Below are positions 1 through 8,275 of a stretch of DNA of 15,702 nt, piece after piece. A program made the translations under genes and the position numbers. The DNA is from Lachnospiraceae bacterium UBA3845 (GTDB lineage: Bacteria; Bacillota; Clostridia; Lachnospirales; Lachnospiraceae), in the NCBI GenBank assembly GCA_002392705.1, contig DGHP01000107.1, forward strand, positions 1 to 15,702, written 5' to 3'. A model generated the notes under the pieces. The model was not told the DNA's origin. It made no database searches and saw only the letters and a list, made by a program, of their open reading frames with translations. Each line of letters starts with the position of its first letter. The stretch's first letter is position 1.

Positions 1-1005
1 GAAAAAGGTGTGTCCGGACCATTTGCGACAACAACGGTCTGGCTTGGCATTATTCTCTGCTATTATTTCATTGCTACATTTATTTCGATTGACGCGGTCA
101 TCGGCAAGATTTATCCGATCTTTGGATTCTGCCTGATCGCGATGGCAGTCGGCGTGGCGATCGGACTTCCGACCCACGGCTATGTTATCCCGGAGATCTT
201 TTCCAATTTCAGGAATCTTCATCCTGCGGGAACCCCGGTCTGGAGCTTCATGTTTATCACCGTAGCCTGCGGTGCGATTTCCGGTTTCCATGCTACTCAG
301 TCTCCGCTTATGGCACGCTGTCTGAAGAGTGAACGTCAGGGCCGCTTCGTATTCTACGGCGCCATGGCTGCTGAGGGCATCATCGCTCTGGTGTGGGCTG
401 CTGCCGGCTGCGCGATCTACGAGAAGACCGGCGGCCTCAGCACGGGTCTTCAGGAAGTTCTGGCACAGGGCCAGTCCGCGGCGATCTATGATGTCTGCAT
501 AAAGACGATGGGATCTGTCGGCGTGGTTCTTGCGATGCTCGGCGTTATTGCCTGCCCCATCACTTCCGGCGACACAGCATTCCGCTCTGCCCGTCTGACG
601 CTGTCTGACTGGTTTAAGCTTGACCAGGAGTCCTTCGCGAACAGACTGAAGCTCTGCGTCCCGGTTCTCGGAATCGGTGCCTTCCTTGGCTTCGGCAACA
701 CGCTCGGCTTCCTGAGCTATCAGGTCATCTGGAGATATTTCAGCTGGTCAAACCAGACGCTGGCGATGATCGTACTCTGGGCCGGCGCCATGTATCTTGC
801 AAAGGAGAAAAAGAACTTCTGGATCGGTGTGTGCCCTGCAGTATTCATGAGCGCGGTCTCCTCGACCTACTTTATGATGGCACCGGAGACACTGGGCCTT
901 ATTCCGTTCTTCAGGAATAATACCGCAGTTGCATATCCGGTCGGCATTATTTTCGCGATTGCGATGTTCTGCATTTTCTGGAAGAGCAGCAGAAAGTACG
1001 CCTGA
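1..1005 (+). CDS. cstA: Carbon starvation protein CstA family transporter, 3' part
   Basis: The reading frame is open from base 1, so the gene's 5' end lies outside the window; the GTG at base 10 is internal and not a real start. About 334 codons of the C-terminal part remain, against roughly 470-500 aa for short Firmicute CstA proteins. Family marks include SGFHATQSPLMAR and PITSGDTAFRSAR, plus a string of hydrophobic membrane segments up to the C-terminus (FAIAMFCIFW). CstA proteins are inner-membrane carriers; characterised members are linked to peptide and pyruvate uptake during carbon limitation. Which substrate applies here cannot be read from the sequence. A GC hairpin follows 36 bases after the stop, so this gene ends its own transcript. 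The family call is secure. Confidence 0.93.
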   Translation, partial: EKGVSGPFATTTVWLGIILCYYFIATFISIDAVIGKIYPIFGFCLIAMAVGVAIGLPTHGYVIPEIFSNFRNLHPAGTPVWSFMFITVACGAISGFHATQSPLMARCLKSERQGRFVFYGAMAAEGIIALVWAAAGCAIYEKTGGLSTGLQEVLAQGQSAAIYDVCIKTMGSVGVVLAMLGVIACPITSGDTAFRSARLTLSDWFKLDQESFANRLKLCVPVLGIGAFLGFGNTLGFLSYQVIWRYFSWSNQTLAMIVLWAGAMYLAKEKKNFWIGVCPAVFMSAVSSTYFMMAPETLGLIPFFRNNTAVAYPVGIIFAIAMFCIFWKSSRKYA

Positions 1006-1040
1006 GGAGAACCACTTTAGGAGATGCTTTAAACAGTTAC

Positions 1041-1072
1041 AGGGGGTGGGAGCAATCCTGCCCCCCTTTTTT
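1041..1072 (+). terminator. Rho-independent terminator after cstA
   Basis: AGGGGG pairs with CCCCCT, followed by one bulged C and a second helix closed by a GCAA tetraloop (GGGA-GCAA-TCCT with one G-T pair), then a run of six T. It separates cstA from the next gene. Confidence 0.85.
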
Positions 1073-1167
1073 CTTCATGCGCGATACGGATGATCTCCGT
1101 CAGAATATGCGCGCAAACCGGAACTGGTCAGGAACGCTGCGGCGTTTCTGCAAAGGAGGATTTGTTC

Positions 1168-2172
1168 ATGCTTTTTACGCCTGTAGCTCTTGGCAAGAAG
1201 AAGCTTTCATCAGATGTGCTTCGCAGTGATGTAAAAGGGTGCCTGAAGGTCGGTCCCTGCGGACTGGGAAATGAAGCTGTTTATCTGAACAGTTTTTTCA
1301 TTGACCGCCGCTTTTACGCGGCATACAGCGAGATCAGCCGTGTGTTTAAACGGGTCGCCATCTCGAAAGGGGGATTTACCGGAAAAGGAATCTTCGGCTC
1401 TATTCCTTATCTTGTGGTCCAGCTCAGAGACGGCACGGAAAAGCAGTGTAACTTTAAATATGAAGAACAGGTGGATGAATTTATCATCCAGTTTAAGAAA
1501 AAATGTCCCGGGATTCCGACATTGAGCCGGGAGGGAGAACGCCGGCTTGCGGAGGAGAAGGCGAAGGAAGAGGCGCGCTATCTGAAGACGCTCTCACCGG
1601 AGGCAGAAGAGGCTCTGACGGAGCTGCGAACCGCTAAAGCCTATCTCGAGGAGCATGCCGAAGTGCCGGCGCGCCTTTCTGCAGCGGCGAAGCAGAAGAG
1701 AGTGATGGATCAGATGAATCCGTATTACCGGTATGCGGCCGTAGCCATTTTCCTGCTGGCAGCAGGGGCCCTTGTCATTGGTATCATCTCTGTGCTGCGG
1801 CACCAGGGCTATGCCATGTATTTCGTTCTCTTCGGAATGGCCTTCATCTTTTATACCATGTCCTCACAGATTCTTCCTACCAGACGGAATAATAAACGCT
1901 ATGCGGACAGGGTCTGGCAGGAAGCGGTTGCAGAGAGCAGTGCGCTGAACGCGCATTGCCCCGGATACAAGATTCCGGACCAGTATGCGCATCCTGCGTC
2001 TTACGACCGGATGATCCGGGTGATCCGGGAGGGAAAGGCGAAGACTTCGGATGAGGCCTGGAAGGTTATGACGGAGGAACTTATGGCGATCAATTCGAGC
2101 GTGACGGTGTCTCAGACGGAGTACGATGAGATAACGGCGATTAAGCCGATGTTCCTGATAGATAGGCCGTGA
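1168..2172 (+). CDS. Unrecognised membrane protein with PH-like N-terminus and two TM helices
   Basis: I chose the ATG at 1168 because AAGGAGG lies at 1153-1159, 8 bases upstream; an in-frame ATG at 1090 has no ribosome site. This gives 334 aa. Residues about 20-112 alternate short strands and end in a helix (KYEEQVDEFIIQFKKK), which resembles bacterial PH-like domains; this is an inference from pattern, not a confirmed match. Residues about 120-175 are a charged helix rich in E, K and A. Two membrane segments follow at about 187-210 and 215-235, with a short turn between, then a soluble tail of about 100 residues. There is no signal peptide, so the two soluble parts probably lie on the cytoplasmic side. 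It starts its own unit after the cstA terminator. No function is assigned. Confidence 0.72.
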   Translation: MLFTPVALGKKKLSSDVLRSDVKGCLKVGPCGLGNEAVYLNSFFIDRRFYAAYSEISRVFKRVAISKGGFTGKGIFGSIPYLVVQLRDGTEKQCNFKYEEQVDEFIIQFKKKCPGIPTLSREGERRLAEEKAKEEARYLKTLSPEAEEALTELRTAKAYLEEHAEVPARLSAAAKQKRVMDQMNPYYRYAAVAIFLLAAGALVIGIISVLRHQGYAMYFVLFGMAFIFYTMSSQILPTRRNNKRYADRVWQEAVAESSALNAHCPGYKIPDQYAHPASYDRMIRVIREGKAKTSDEAWKVMTEELMAINSSVTVSQTEYDEITAIKPMFLIDRP

Positions 2173-2176
2173 TTGA

Positions 2177-2305
2177 AAGATCGTAACAGGGCTTTTTAAA
2201 CTTGTCCGCTGCCCGAATTATTATGTGGAGATGCTGTTATGGACCGGCATTTTCATCGGCGGCATACCGGTTTATCAGAGGATGGCTCAGTGGCTGACAG
2301 CGTAG
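2177..2305 (+). pseudogene. C-terminal remnant of a DUF1295/steroid-reductase-like membrane protein
   Basis: Immediately after the stop of the preceding gene, one frame reads KIVTGLFKLVRCPNYYVEM, continues with LLWTGIFIGGIPVYQRMAQW and ends LTA at the TAG of 2303-2305. The R-C/H-PNY-x-x-E-x-x-x-W-x-G pattern is typical of the C-terminus of DUF1295 (isoprenylcysteine methyltransferase/steroid 5-alpha-reductase-like) proteins, normally about 250-300 aa. Only 42 codons survive. There is no start codon or ribosome site, and a TGA at 2174 closes the frame upstream. I read it as a relic of a deleted gene. The match was made by eye. Confidence 0.6.
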
Positions 2306-2351
2306 AAAAGTATAAATGACTGGTCGCATAGAAAGTATTCCGCTAACATAA

Positions 2352-3959
2352 GTTGCTCTTGCCCTGGTCTGCGGGGAGGGGAAGGATCCGTATCAGCTTC
2401 TGCACCGCTGTGTCGATAGGGCGAGAGTATTGCTGGGCAATCGTTTCCGGATGCTGGAGGAGAGAATCCTGCCTGACTTTATGGAGGGCCTGGGCTGGTG
2501 TACCTGGGATTCTCTGGGCCAGAACGTATCAGAACAGGCCATCCTTGATAAGATGGATGAATTTCAGAAACTGGGCATTCCGGTTTCCTATGTGCTGATC
2601 GATGACGGCTGGTCCTGGGTAAATCAGGAAACTCTGGAGCTGAGAGGCTTTGATGCGGATCCGGTCCGCTTCCCTGGAGGCATCGCGCAGACGGTGCGGC
2701 TGCTGAAGAACCGGTACCATGTGAAGAAGGTCGGGGTCTGGCAGGCGCTGAAAGGCTACTGGTACGGGATTGAAGACGGCTCCCCGGCATATCTGGAGAC
2801 GGCACCGTATCTGCAGCGCTATGGTGACGGTGAGATCACGGTCAGGCCGGCGGCGGATGCTTCTTTCGGCTTCTGGAACCGCTGGCATGATTATCTCAGC
2901 CGCGCGGGAATTGACTTTATAAAGGTTGACGGACAGGGTTCCATTCCGACGATGCTGAAGGGCGACTCCCAGAAGGAAGAAGCGATGCGGAGTCTGTACC
3001 GCGGCCTGGAAGCTTCCGCTGCCCTTCATTTTCACGGAAATCTGATTAACTGCATGGGGATGGCGCCGGAAAATGTCTGGAACCGGTCTTATTCTGCCCT
3101 GTCCCGGTCAAGTGATGATTACACGCCCACCATCAGCGGCAGTATCGTTGAGCATGTGATGCAGAACTGCTATGACAATGTCTGGCAGGGGGATCTGTAC
3201 CTGGGCGACTGGGATATGTTCTGGTCTGAGCATGAAGAAGGGGCTTACAGCGCCATGCTCCGGGCCCTGAGCGGGGGACCTGTCTATATCAGCGATGCGC
3301 TGGGACATACGCGGACGGACATTCTCAGCCGGCTGACGGACAGCGATGGAAGAATCCTTTCCTGCGAAGCTGTGGCAAGGCTTGCACTGGACTGCCTGAC
3401 CCGGGATCCCCTGCGCGGAGGAGGGATTCTGAAGATCTGTAATACCTGCAGGGGGGCAGGATATCTGGGCTGCTTTACCTGGGACCTGCCCGGAGAAACA
3501 GTCTGTGAAGAGATCCGATGGGAGGATCTGCCCGCCAGGCTTCCGGCTCCGAGCAGGGGCAGCGTAATGCAGAAAGTGCCTGCAGAGAAAGCAGAACGAT
3601 ATCTGGTTTACGATCCGGAAAAGCAAACATTGGGAAGATGTGCGCCGGGGCTTCCATTCAGGATTGAAATGGGAGCACGACAGGCCAGGATTCTGGAACT
3701 GGTGCCGGAGGAAGACGGCCTGACAGTCCTGGGCCTGGCGGAAAAGTATATTCCGGGTGCTGCCATAGAATCCGTTTACAGGCAGGGAAATCAGGTTCAG
3801 ATTACTGTAACAGACGGCGGGCGGCTCGCTGCCGCATGTTCCGGGGAACCGGAAAAAGTGCTTGTAAATGGGCTTCCGGCTTCCTTTGAACGGGAAGGAG
3901 AACTGATTGTAATCCATGTCCCGGAGAAGGGAAGAGTGACAGTGATGCTGCGGCAATGA
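2352..3959 (+). pseudogene. GH36 raffinose synthase/alpha-galactosidase-like gene lacking its 5' part
   Basis: The frame shows GH36/Sip1-type motifs: GWCTWD near 2490, a VLIDDGW strand end, DFIKVDGQ with the likely nucleophile Asp at 2928-2930, and LSRSSDDYTP with the likely acid/base Asp at 3114-3119. The C-terminal beta domain is present to the stop. Family members usually carry an N-terminal beta-sandwich before this barrel and are about 650-800 aa. Here, family-like sequence extends upstream of the first possible start (TTG at 2430) as GEGKDPYQLLHRCVDRARVL, back to a TAA at 2349-2351, so the coding sequence is cut at about 2352. No ribosome site precedes it. If translated from the TTG it would make about 509 aa with an intact catalytic core but no N-terminal domain. 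Activity is doubtful. Related enzymes act on raffinose-family alpha-galactosides. Confidence 0.8.
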
Positions 3960-4062
3960 ATAACTCAGGATCTATGTTCCGGAAGAGAATATGTCTTTTG
4001 TGAAGAAGTTTGTCATGCCGAGACTCCGAAAACGTGTGAGACAGAATTCGGGTCATTTATGA

Positions 4063-4101
4063 AGGCCGGCCCCGCAGGAGACTGCGGGGCCGGCCTTTTT
4101 T
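4063..4101 (+). terminator. Strong Rho-independent terminator
   Basis: A perfect 15-bp GC-rich stem (4063-4077 with 4082-4096), GAGA tetraloop and six T. It ends the + strand unit carrying the GH36 fragment and faces the convergent ABC transporter operon. The - strand side lacks a T-run, so it is mainly one-directional. Confidence 0.93.
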
Positions 4102-4128
4102 GGACTCGGAGAAGGCTCCCATGTCCCA

Positions 4129-5073
4129 TTATCTGATTACAAGTGATTCCAGATCTACCGGGTTGTCAATCATGCCGGAGTCGACCATAAACGTTACTGT
4201 GTTCTCCATGGACTCGATGTCGCTGTCGCGAATGGTCATGTCAAAGTCATAGTTTGCGTACATATCCTTCACGGCTTCCGGCGTCAGATCAAGGAATTCG
4301 GCTGTCTCTTCGATGGCTTCGTCTTCATTTGCATCGATGTAGTCAAGCACAGCCTGCTGTCCCTTAAGGAACTGCTCGACCACTTCCGGATGTTCATCAT
4401 AGAAGGCCTGCGTTGTGGCGCAGGTGATGGCAGCTTCTACCAGACCTTCTCCGTCTGTGACAAGATGCGTTCCGGAGTTTGCCGCGTTGTAGGCTGCGGC
4501 GCCTGCAAGGAGCGCACAGTCGGCGCTGCCGCCGGAAAGGGCTGCCAGAGCGTCCGGGATGGATGTGTTGACGAAATTGACATCCTCGATGGAAAGGCCG
4601 CCGCTTGCAAGATAAGCGGCGAGCAGCTCATGCAGGATCGTGCCCACCGGACCTGCTACTGTCTTGCCCTTGAGATCTTCGGGACTGCTGATGGAATCGT
4701 CAGCGGAGAAGAGGCAGAAGGACTTCGGGGAACGGCTGTACATGGAGATGATCCGGATGTCAGCGTCGTTGGCTGCCGCGAGCAGTACGGATGTGGCGCC
4801 TACACAGTACAGGAACTGAATGTCTCCGGATGCCAGGGCCTGCGTCTGGTCCGCGCCGGAGGTAAGATCCGAATAGTTGACTTCCTTCACGCCGATCTCA
4901 CTGAAGGTGTCCGCGAAGATGCCGTGGTTCTTTTCCACGATCGACGGAACGTTGAGCGGGGAAGAAACGAAGGTGACTGTGATCGTTTCAGGTACTTCCG
5001 AAGCCCATCCTGTCAGAGAAAAAGCAAGGATTGATGCTGCCATCAGAGTTGCAAGTGCTTTTTTCGCTTTCAT
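4129..5073 (-). CDS. NMT1/SsuA-type ABC transporter substrate-binding protein
   Basis: 314 aa with a Sec signal (MKAKK, then hydrophobic LATLMAASILAFSLTG). The mature part has the order expected of nitrate/sulfonate/HMP-type binding proteins: early contact strand TFVSSPLNVPS, SGADQTQALASGDIQFLY, LKGKTVAGPVGTILHELL, and ALSGGSADCALLAG. It is the last gene of a - strand unit, 103 bases after the fused permease-ATPase, and should deliver substrate to it. AGGAGG lies 12 bases before the ATG, slightly far. Oddity: the expected lipobox LTGC reads LTGW (W23, codon TGG), so lipid anchoring by the usual cysteine is impossible; cleavage after GWA by signal peptidase I is conceivable. Substrates in this family range over sulfonates, nitrate, thiamine precursors and others; the real one is unknown. 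Confidence 0.88.
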   Translation of the reverse strand: MKAKKALATLMAASILAFSLTGWASEVPETITVTFVSSPLNVPSIVEKNHGIFADTFSEIGVKEVNYSDLTSGADQTQALASGDIQFLYCVGATSVLLAAANDADIRIISMYSRSPKSFCLFSADDSISSPEDLKGKTVAGPVGTILHELLAAYLASGGLSIEDVNFVNTSIPDALAALSGGSADCALLAGAAAYNAANSGTHLVTDGEGLVEAAITCATTQAFYDEHPEVVEQFLKGQQAVLDYIDANEDEAIEETAEFLDLTPEAVKDMYANYDFDMTIRDSDIESMENTVTFMVDSGMIDNPVDLESLVIR

Positions 5074-5176
5074 TTTGCAGTTTTTCCTCCTGAAAATAAA
5101 GGTTGTTTTGTAAATACGGGGAAAACGCGGATCTTACCGAGCCCCCGCCGGGCAGCCGGACGATATGTCCGCCTGC

Positions 5177-6886
5177 TCATATATTCATAAGGATATCTTC
5201 TTTCAGTTCGGACAGGTCCCTTCCGGCGGCTTTGCCGGAGCTGCTGCCTGCTGTCAGCTGATATCTCTTATAAATCCTGCCATTGCCCATGATCAGGATC
5301 TGGTCTGCCAGGATCAGGGCTTCGTCAATACTGTGCGTAATAAAAAGGATCCCGCATCCGGTCTTTTTCTGTATGGCCAGCAAAGACCGCTGCATGCTCT
5401 CCCGCGTAAAGTAATCCAGGGCCGCAAACGGTTCGTCCATCAGCAGAAAATCCGGTTCCACCGCCAGTGCTCTCGCGATTGCGGTGCGCTGGCGCATCCC
5501 GCCGGAAAGCTGTGCCGGCTTTGTCCGGGCAAAGGAAGTCAGGCCCGTAAGGCGGAGCAGCGCTGCAACCTTCTCCTCACGGATCTCGTCCTTCTTCAGG
5601 CCAAACGTGATGTTGTCGCGGACCCGCAGCCAGGGCATCAGGCGGCTTTCCTGGAATACCACTGCGCAGCGCTTTCCGTCCGGGATGCAGATCGTTCCCG
5701 TATAGTCCTGATCGAGTCCGCTGATCATGCGCAGCAGGGTCGTCTTGCCGCATCCGCTCTTACCCAGAACGACCGTGATCCGGTCAGTGGGAATGCTGAT
5801 GGAGGCATCATCGAGGATACGAAGCTCTCCCTTATCAGAGGCAAATTCTTTCGTGACATGTTCCAGGCGGATCTCAGAGGGATGAAGCTCATCTGTCGTG
5901 GAAGTCGTATCGATCCATCTTTTGTGTGCCCCCGGCCTTGCGTATTCCGCCTGCCCGGTATGTTTTTCGGCATTGTGCGCGATGCTTTCCCCGGGGAGTA
6001 TCTGGTTTTTTCCCTTTCCGAAATCTTTGTCACTGTCAGAGACAAAGGCGGCAGCAGAAGCAGGTGCCTGCCCCTCATCCGCTTCCGGTATCTCCGCCTG
6101 AACAGCCTGCCCGGTCTGCGCAGTTCCGCCCGCCCATTCGATCAGAAAACGCAGCGCCGCATCGGTAACTGCTCCGATCATGCCGATCAGCAGGATGCCG
6201 ATGATCACCTTGTCTGAGCGGGACATCTGCTGCGCAAAGACGATCATGTATCCCAGGCCCGCTGCCGCAGCGAACATCTCCGCGCCGATCAGCGCGCGCC
6301 AGGAATATCCCATCCCGATCCGGATGCCGGTAAGGATGTTCATTCTGGAAGCCGGAAGCGTAATCCTGAAAAACAGGCGCAGCTTTGAGAAGTTCAGCGA
6401 TTTTCCTACCTCCAGCAGACGGCTGTCGCACTGTGCAAAGCCCGTGGCGATGTTCATTGTCATGGGAAAGAAGGATGCCAGAATGATAATGATCAGCTTC
6501 GGGGTCTCTCCCAGTCCGAACCACAGGATCAGCAGGGAGATCATCGCGATCGGCGGTACATTGCGGAAAAAGTTCCCAAGATATCGGAAATACTCTGCGG
6601 CGCCCGGCTTATAGGTGCTGACAAGCGCGCACAAAAATGCCAGTGTAAATGAAATGGAAAAGCCTGACAGGACTCTTCTGAGGCTGATCAGAACAGCCTG
6701 CGCGATTTCTCCTTTTCGCAGCATCGAAAAAAAGGTGGTGACGACTTTTGAAGGCGCCGGCAGCAGATACGCGTTCCAGACCTTCATCCGGGCGGCCAGC
6801 CACCACAGGAACAGGATCAGTGCGATGACGTACCAGGGCTTGAGTATGCAATGCAGTTTTTTGAAGGCAGAACCCGTTTCTTTCAT
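5177..6886 (-). CDS. Fused ABC permease-ATPase (SsuC-SsuB-like)
   Basis: One uninterrupted 569-aa frame combines two usually separate proteins. Residues 1-250 are a BPD-type permease with about six membrane segments and the EAA loop (EVGKSLNFSKLRLFFRITLP, about 159-178). Residues 252-336 form a polar, low-complexity linker. Residues 337-569 are an ABC ATPase: Walker A GKSGCGKTT (375-383), Q-loop Q412, signature LSGGMRQ (460-466), Walker B LLMDEP with E485, and H-loop H518. All catalytic residues are present, so it should be active. It likely works as a homodimer with the downstream NMT1-like binding protein. The start is the first ATG; GGAGGAA sits about 17 bases upstream, farther than usual, so initiation may be weak. 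It follows hydF by 135 bases in the same direction. Confidence 0.9.
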   Translation of the reverse strand: MKETGSAFKKLHCILKPWYVIALILFLWWLAARMKVWNAYLLPAPSKVVTTFFSMLRKGEIAQAVLISLRRVLSGFSISFTLAFLCALVSTYKPGAAEYFRYLGNFFRNVPPIAMISLLILWFGLGETPKLIIIILASFFPMTMNIATGFAQCDSRLLEVGKSLNFSKLRLFFRITLPASRMNILTGIRIGMGYSWRALIGAEMFAAAAGLGYMIVFAQQMSRSDKVIIGILLIGMIGAVTDAALRFLIEWAGGTAQTGQAVQAEIPEADEGQAPASAAAFVSDSDKDFGKGKNQILPGESIAHNAEKHTGQAEYARPGAHKRWIDTTSTTDELHPSEIRLEHVTKEFASDKGELRILDDASISIPTDRITVVLGKSGCGKTTLLRMISGLDQDYTGTICIPDGKRCAVVFQESRLMPWLRVRDNITFGLKKDEIREEKVAALLRLTGLTSFARTKPAQLSGGMRQRTAIARALAVEPDFLLMDEPFAALDYFTRESMQRSLLAIQKKTGCGILFITHSIDEALILADQILIMGNGRIYKRYQLTAGSSSGKAAGRDLSELKEDILMNI

Positions 6887-6970
6887 GGTTATCTCTGCGC
6901 AGCTTCCTCCTGCGCGATTTCCTCTATGTGTGTTGTGCTTCTGCTGGAATCATTTCTGCAGGGGCGGCTT

Positions 6971-7046
6971 CTGTCCGAAGCTCTTAAGAGAGCTTTGCGG
7001 CCAGATCCCTGTCCGACGTTCTTAAGAGAGCTTTGCGGCCAGATCC
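6971..7046. repeat. Two-copy 38-bp tandem repeat at the end of hydF
   Basis: Units 6971-7008 and 7009-7046 are identical at 36 of 38 positions. The right unit holds the last codons of hydF (DLAAKLS) and its stop; the left unit repeats them, stop included, in the spacer before the ABC transporter. On the - strand, the spacer copy contains a 7-bp hairpin AAGCTCT-CTTA-AGAGCTT with no T-run. Confidence 0.95.
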
Positions 7047-8275
7047 GGGAACAGGGAGAGTGAACGGACAAGGATCCCGTTCATGTATGCAATCAGCGTA
7101 CCGTAATTGGTAAAGGGAATCCCCTGGTCCTGTGCACATTTCATGCGGTAGCGCATCTCCCGTTCATTGAGCATGCAGCCACCGCAGTGCACCACCATGG
7201 CGTATCCGGAAAGGTCCTCCGGAAACTCTGTCCCGGAAGTAAACTCAAACACCGGCTTCCTGCCGGTGAACTTCCGGATCCATCCGGGCAGCCTGACGGT
7301 TCCGATATCCTCGCACTGCCTGTGATGCGTGCAGCCTTCTGAGACCAGAATCCTGTCCCCGTCCTGAATACTGATAATCGCGCCGGCGCCGGGGGCTGCG
7401 CATTCAAGAATTCCCTTATAGCGGGCCATCAGGATGGAAAAGGATGTCAGAGGCACTTCATCCGGGACGATCTTCATGACTTCTGCAAAATCCTGGCTGT
7501 CCGTTATGACAGCAAAAGGCGGATTTTTCAGCGAGGCAAGCATCGCAGCAAGCTGGTCTGTCTGGGTCACCAGGGCGCCGGCATGTGCGTCCAGGATGTC
7601 GCGCAGTACCTGCACCTGGGGCAGGATCAGCCGCCCCTTCGGCGCGGACTCGTCGATGGGCGTCACGAGGATCACAAGATCCTCCGGGCTGAGCAGATCA
7701 GAGATCAGCTTCTTTTCATTTTCCAGATCTGCTGCCTGCGCCGCAATGCACTCCTTCAGTTCATGAATGTGCAGACCGCTCACCGCGCTGACAAAAAGCC
7801 GGGGGATACCATCAAGCAGCGTCCGGTCCTCTTCCGTCAGGGTGATCTGATTTTCCGGATGATCCGGATCCTGTGCCAGGTCACTCTGGGTCCAGGCAAG
7901 AATACAGGGGATCTCCTTGCTGCGGATCCGGCTGATCAGTGCCCGGTCCTCGTACTTTAAGCCCTCCCGCACATCGACTGTCAGAACGGCGATATCCGTC
8001 TTGTTCAGGACCTGGCGGGAGCGGTGGACCCGGAGTGTGCCGAGTTCTCCTTCATCGTCGATGCCGGGCGTATCGATGATCACGACCGGCCCGAGAGGGA
8101 GCAGTTCCATGGCCTTCTGAACCGGATCCGTGGTTGTTCCCTTCGTGTCGGAAACGATGGAAAGGGACTGGCCGGTCACCGCATTGACCAGACTGGATTT
8201 TCCCGCGTTTCTCCTTCCGAAAAATCCGATATGTACACGATTTGCAGATGGTGTCTGATTCAGATCCGCTGCCAT
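7022..8275 (-). CDS. hydF: [FeFe]-hydrogenase maturation GTPase HydF
   Basis: 417 aa from the ATG at 8275, which overlaps the hydE stop as TGATG; GGGAG lies seven bases upstream. A GTG three bases earlier is a less likely start. HydF is the scaffold that receives the 2Fe subcluster made by HydE and HydG and delivers it to the hydrogenase. Visible parts (numbers from the ATG): G1 loop GRRNAGKS (20-27), GTTTDP switch region, G3 DTPG (68-71), and the C-terminal cluster site C315-x-H317 followed by H363-C364-x-x-C367, matching the family pattern CxH...HCxxC. Oddity: the G4 guanine-recognition position reads TQSD (about 129-132) instead of NKxD. Length is normal for the family. The gene's last 24 bases lie in a 38-bp tandem repeat. 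Confidence 0.96.
   Translation of the reverse strand: MAADLNQTPSANRVHIGFFGRRNAGKSSLVNAVTGQSLSIVSDTKGTTTDPVQKAMELLPLGPVVIIDTPGIDDEGELGTLRVHRSRQVLNKTDIAVLTVDVREGLKYEDRALISRIRSKEIPCILAWTQSDLAQDPDHPENQITLTEEDRTLLDGIPRLFVSAVSGLHIHELKECIAAQAADLENEKKLISDLLSPEDLVILVTPIDESAPKGRLILPQVQVLRDILDAHAGALVTQTDQLAAMLASLKNPPFAVITDSQDFAEVMKIVPDEVPLTSFSILMARYKGILECAAPGAGAIISIQDGDRILVSEGCTHHRQCEDIGTVRLPGWIRKFTGRKPVFEFTSGTEFPEDLSGYAMVVHCGGCMLNEREMRYRMKCAQDQGIPFTNYGTLIAYMNGILVRSLSLFPDLAAKLS

Noticed and set aside
1090..1167. Upstream ATG start for the PH-like membrane protein
   Set aside because: No ribosome site, and AAGGAGG sits correctly before the ATG at 1168.
3108..3956. 282-codon - strand frame opposite the GH36 fragment
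   Set aside because: Antisense to clear GH36 motifs, Cys/Pro/Arg-rich without domain pattern.
4390..5034. 214-codon + strand frame opposite the binding protein
   Set aside because: Antisense to a well-supported binding protein; no start signal.
5165..6217. 350-codon + strand frame opposite the ABC fusion
   Set aside because: No ribosome site or recognisable motif; it mirrors a strongly supported ATPase on the other strand.
6971..7046. CRISPR or att-site reading of the 38-bp repeats
   Set aside because: Only two copies with no spacer, one inside hydF; a simple tandem duplication explains them.
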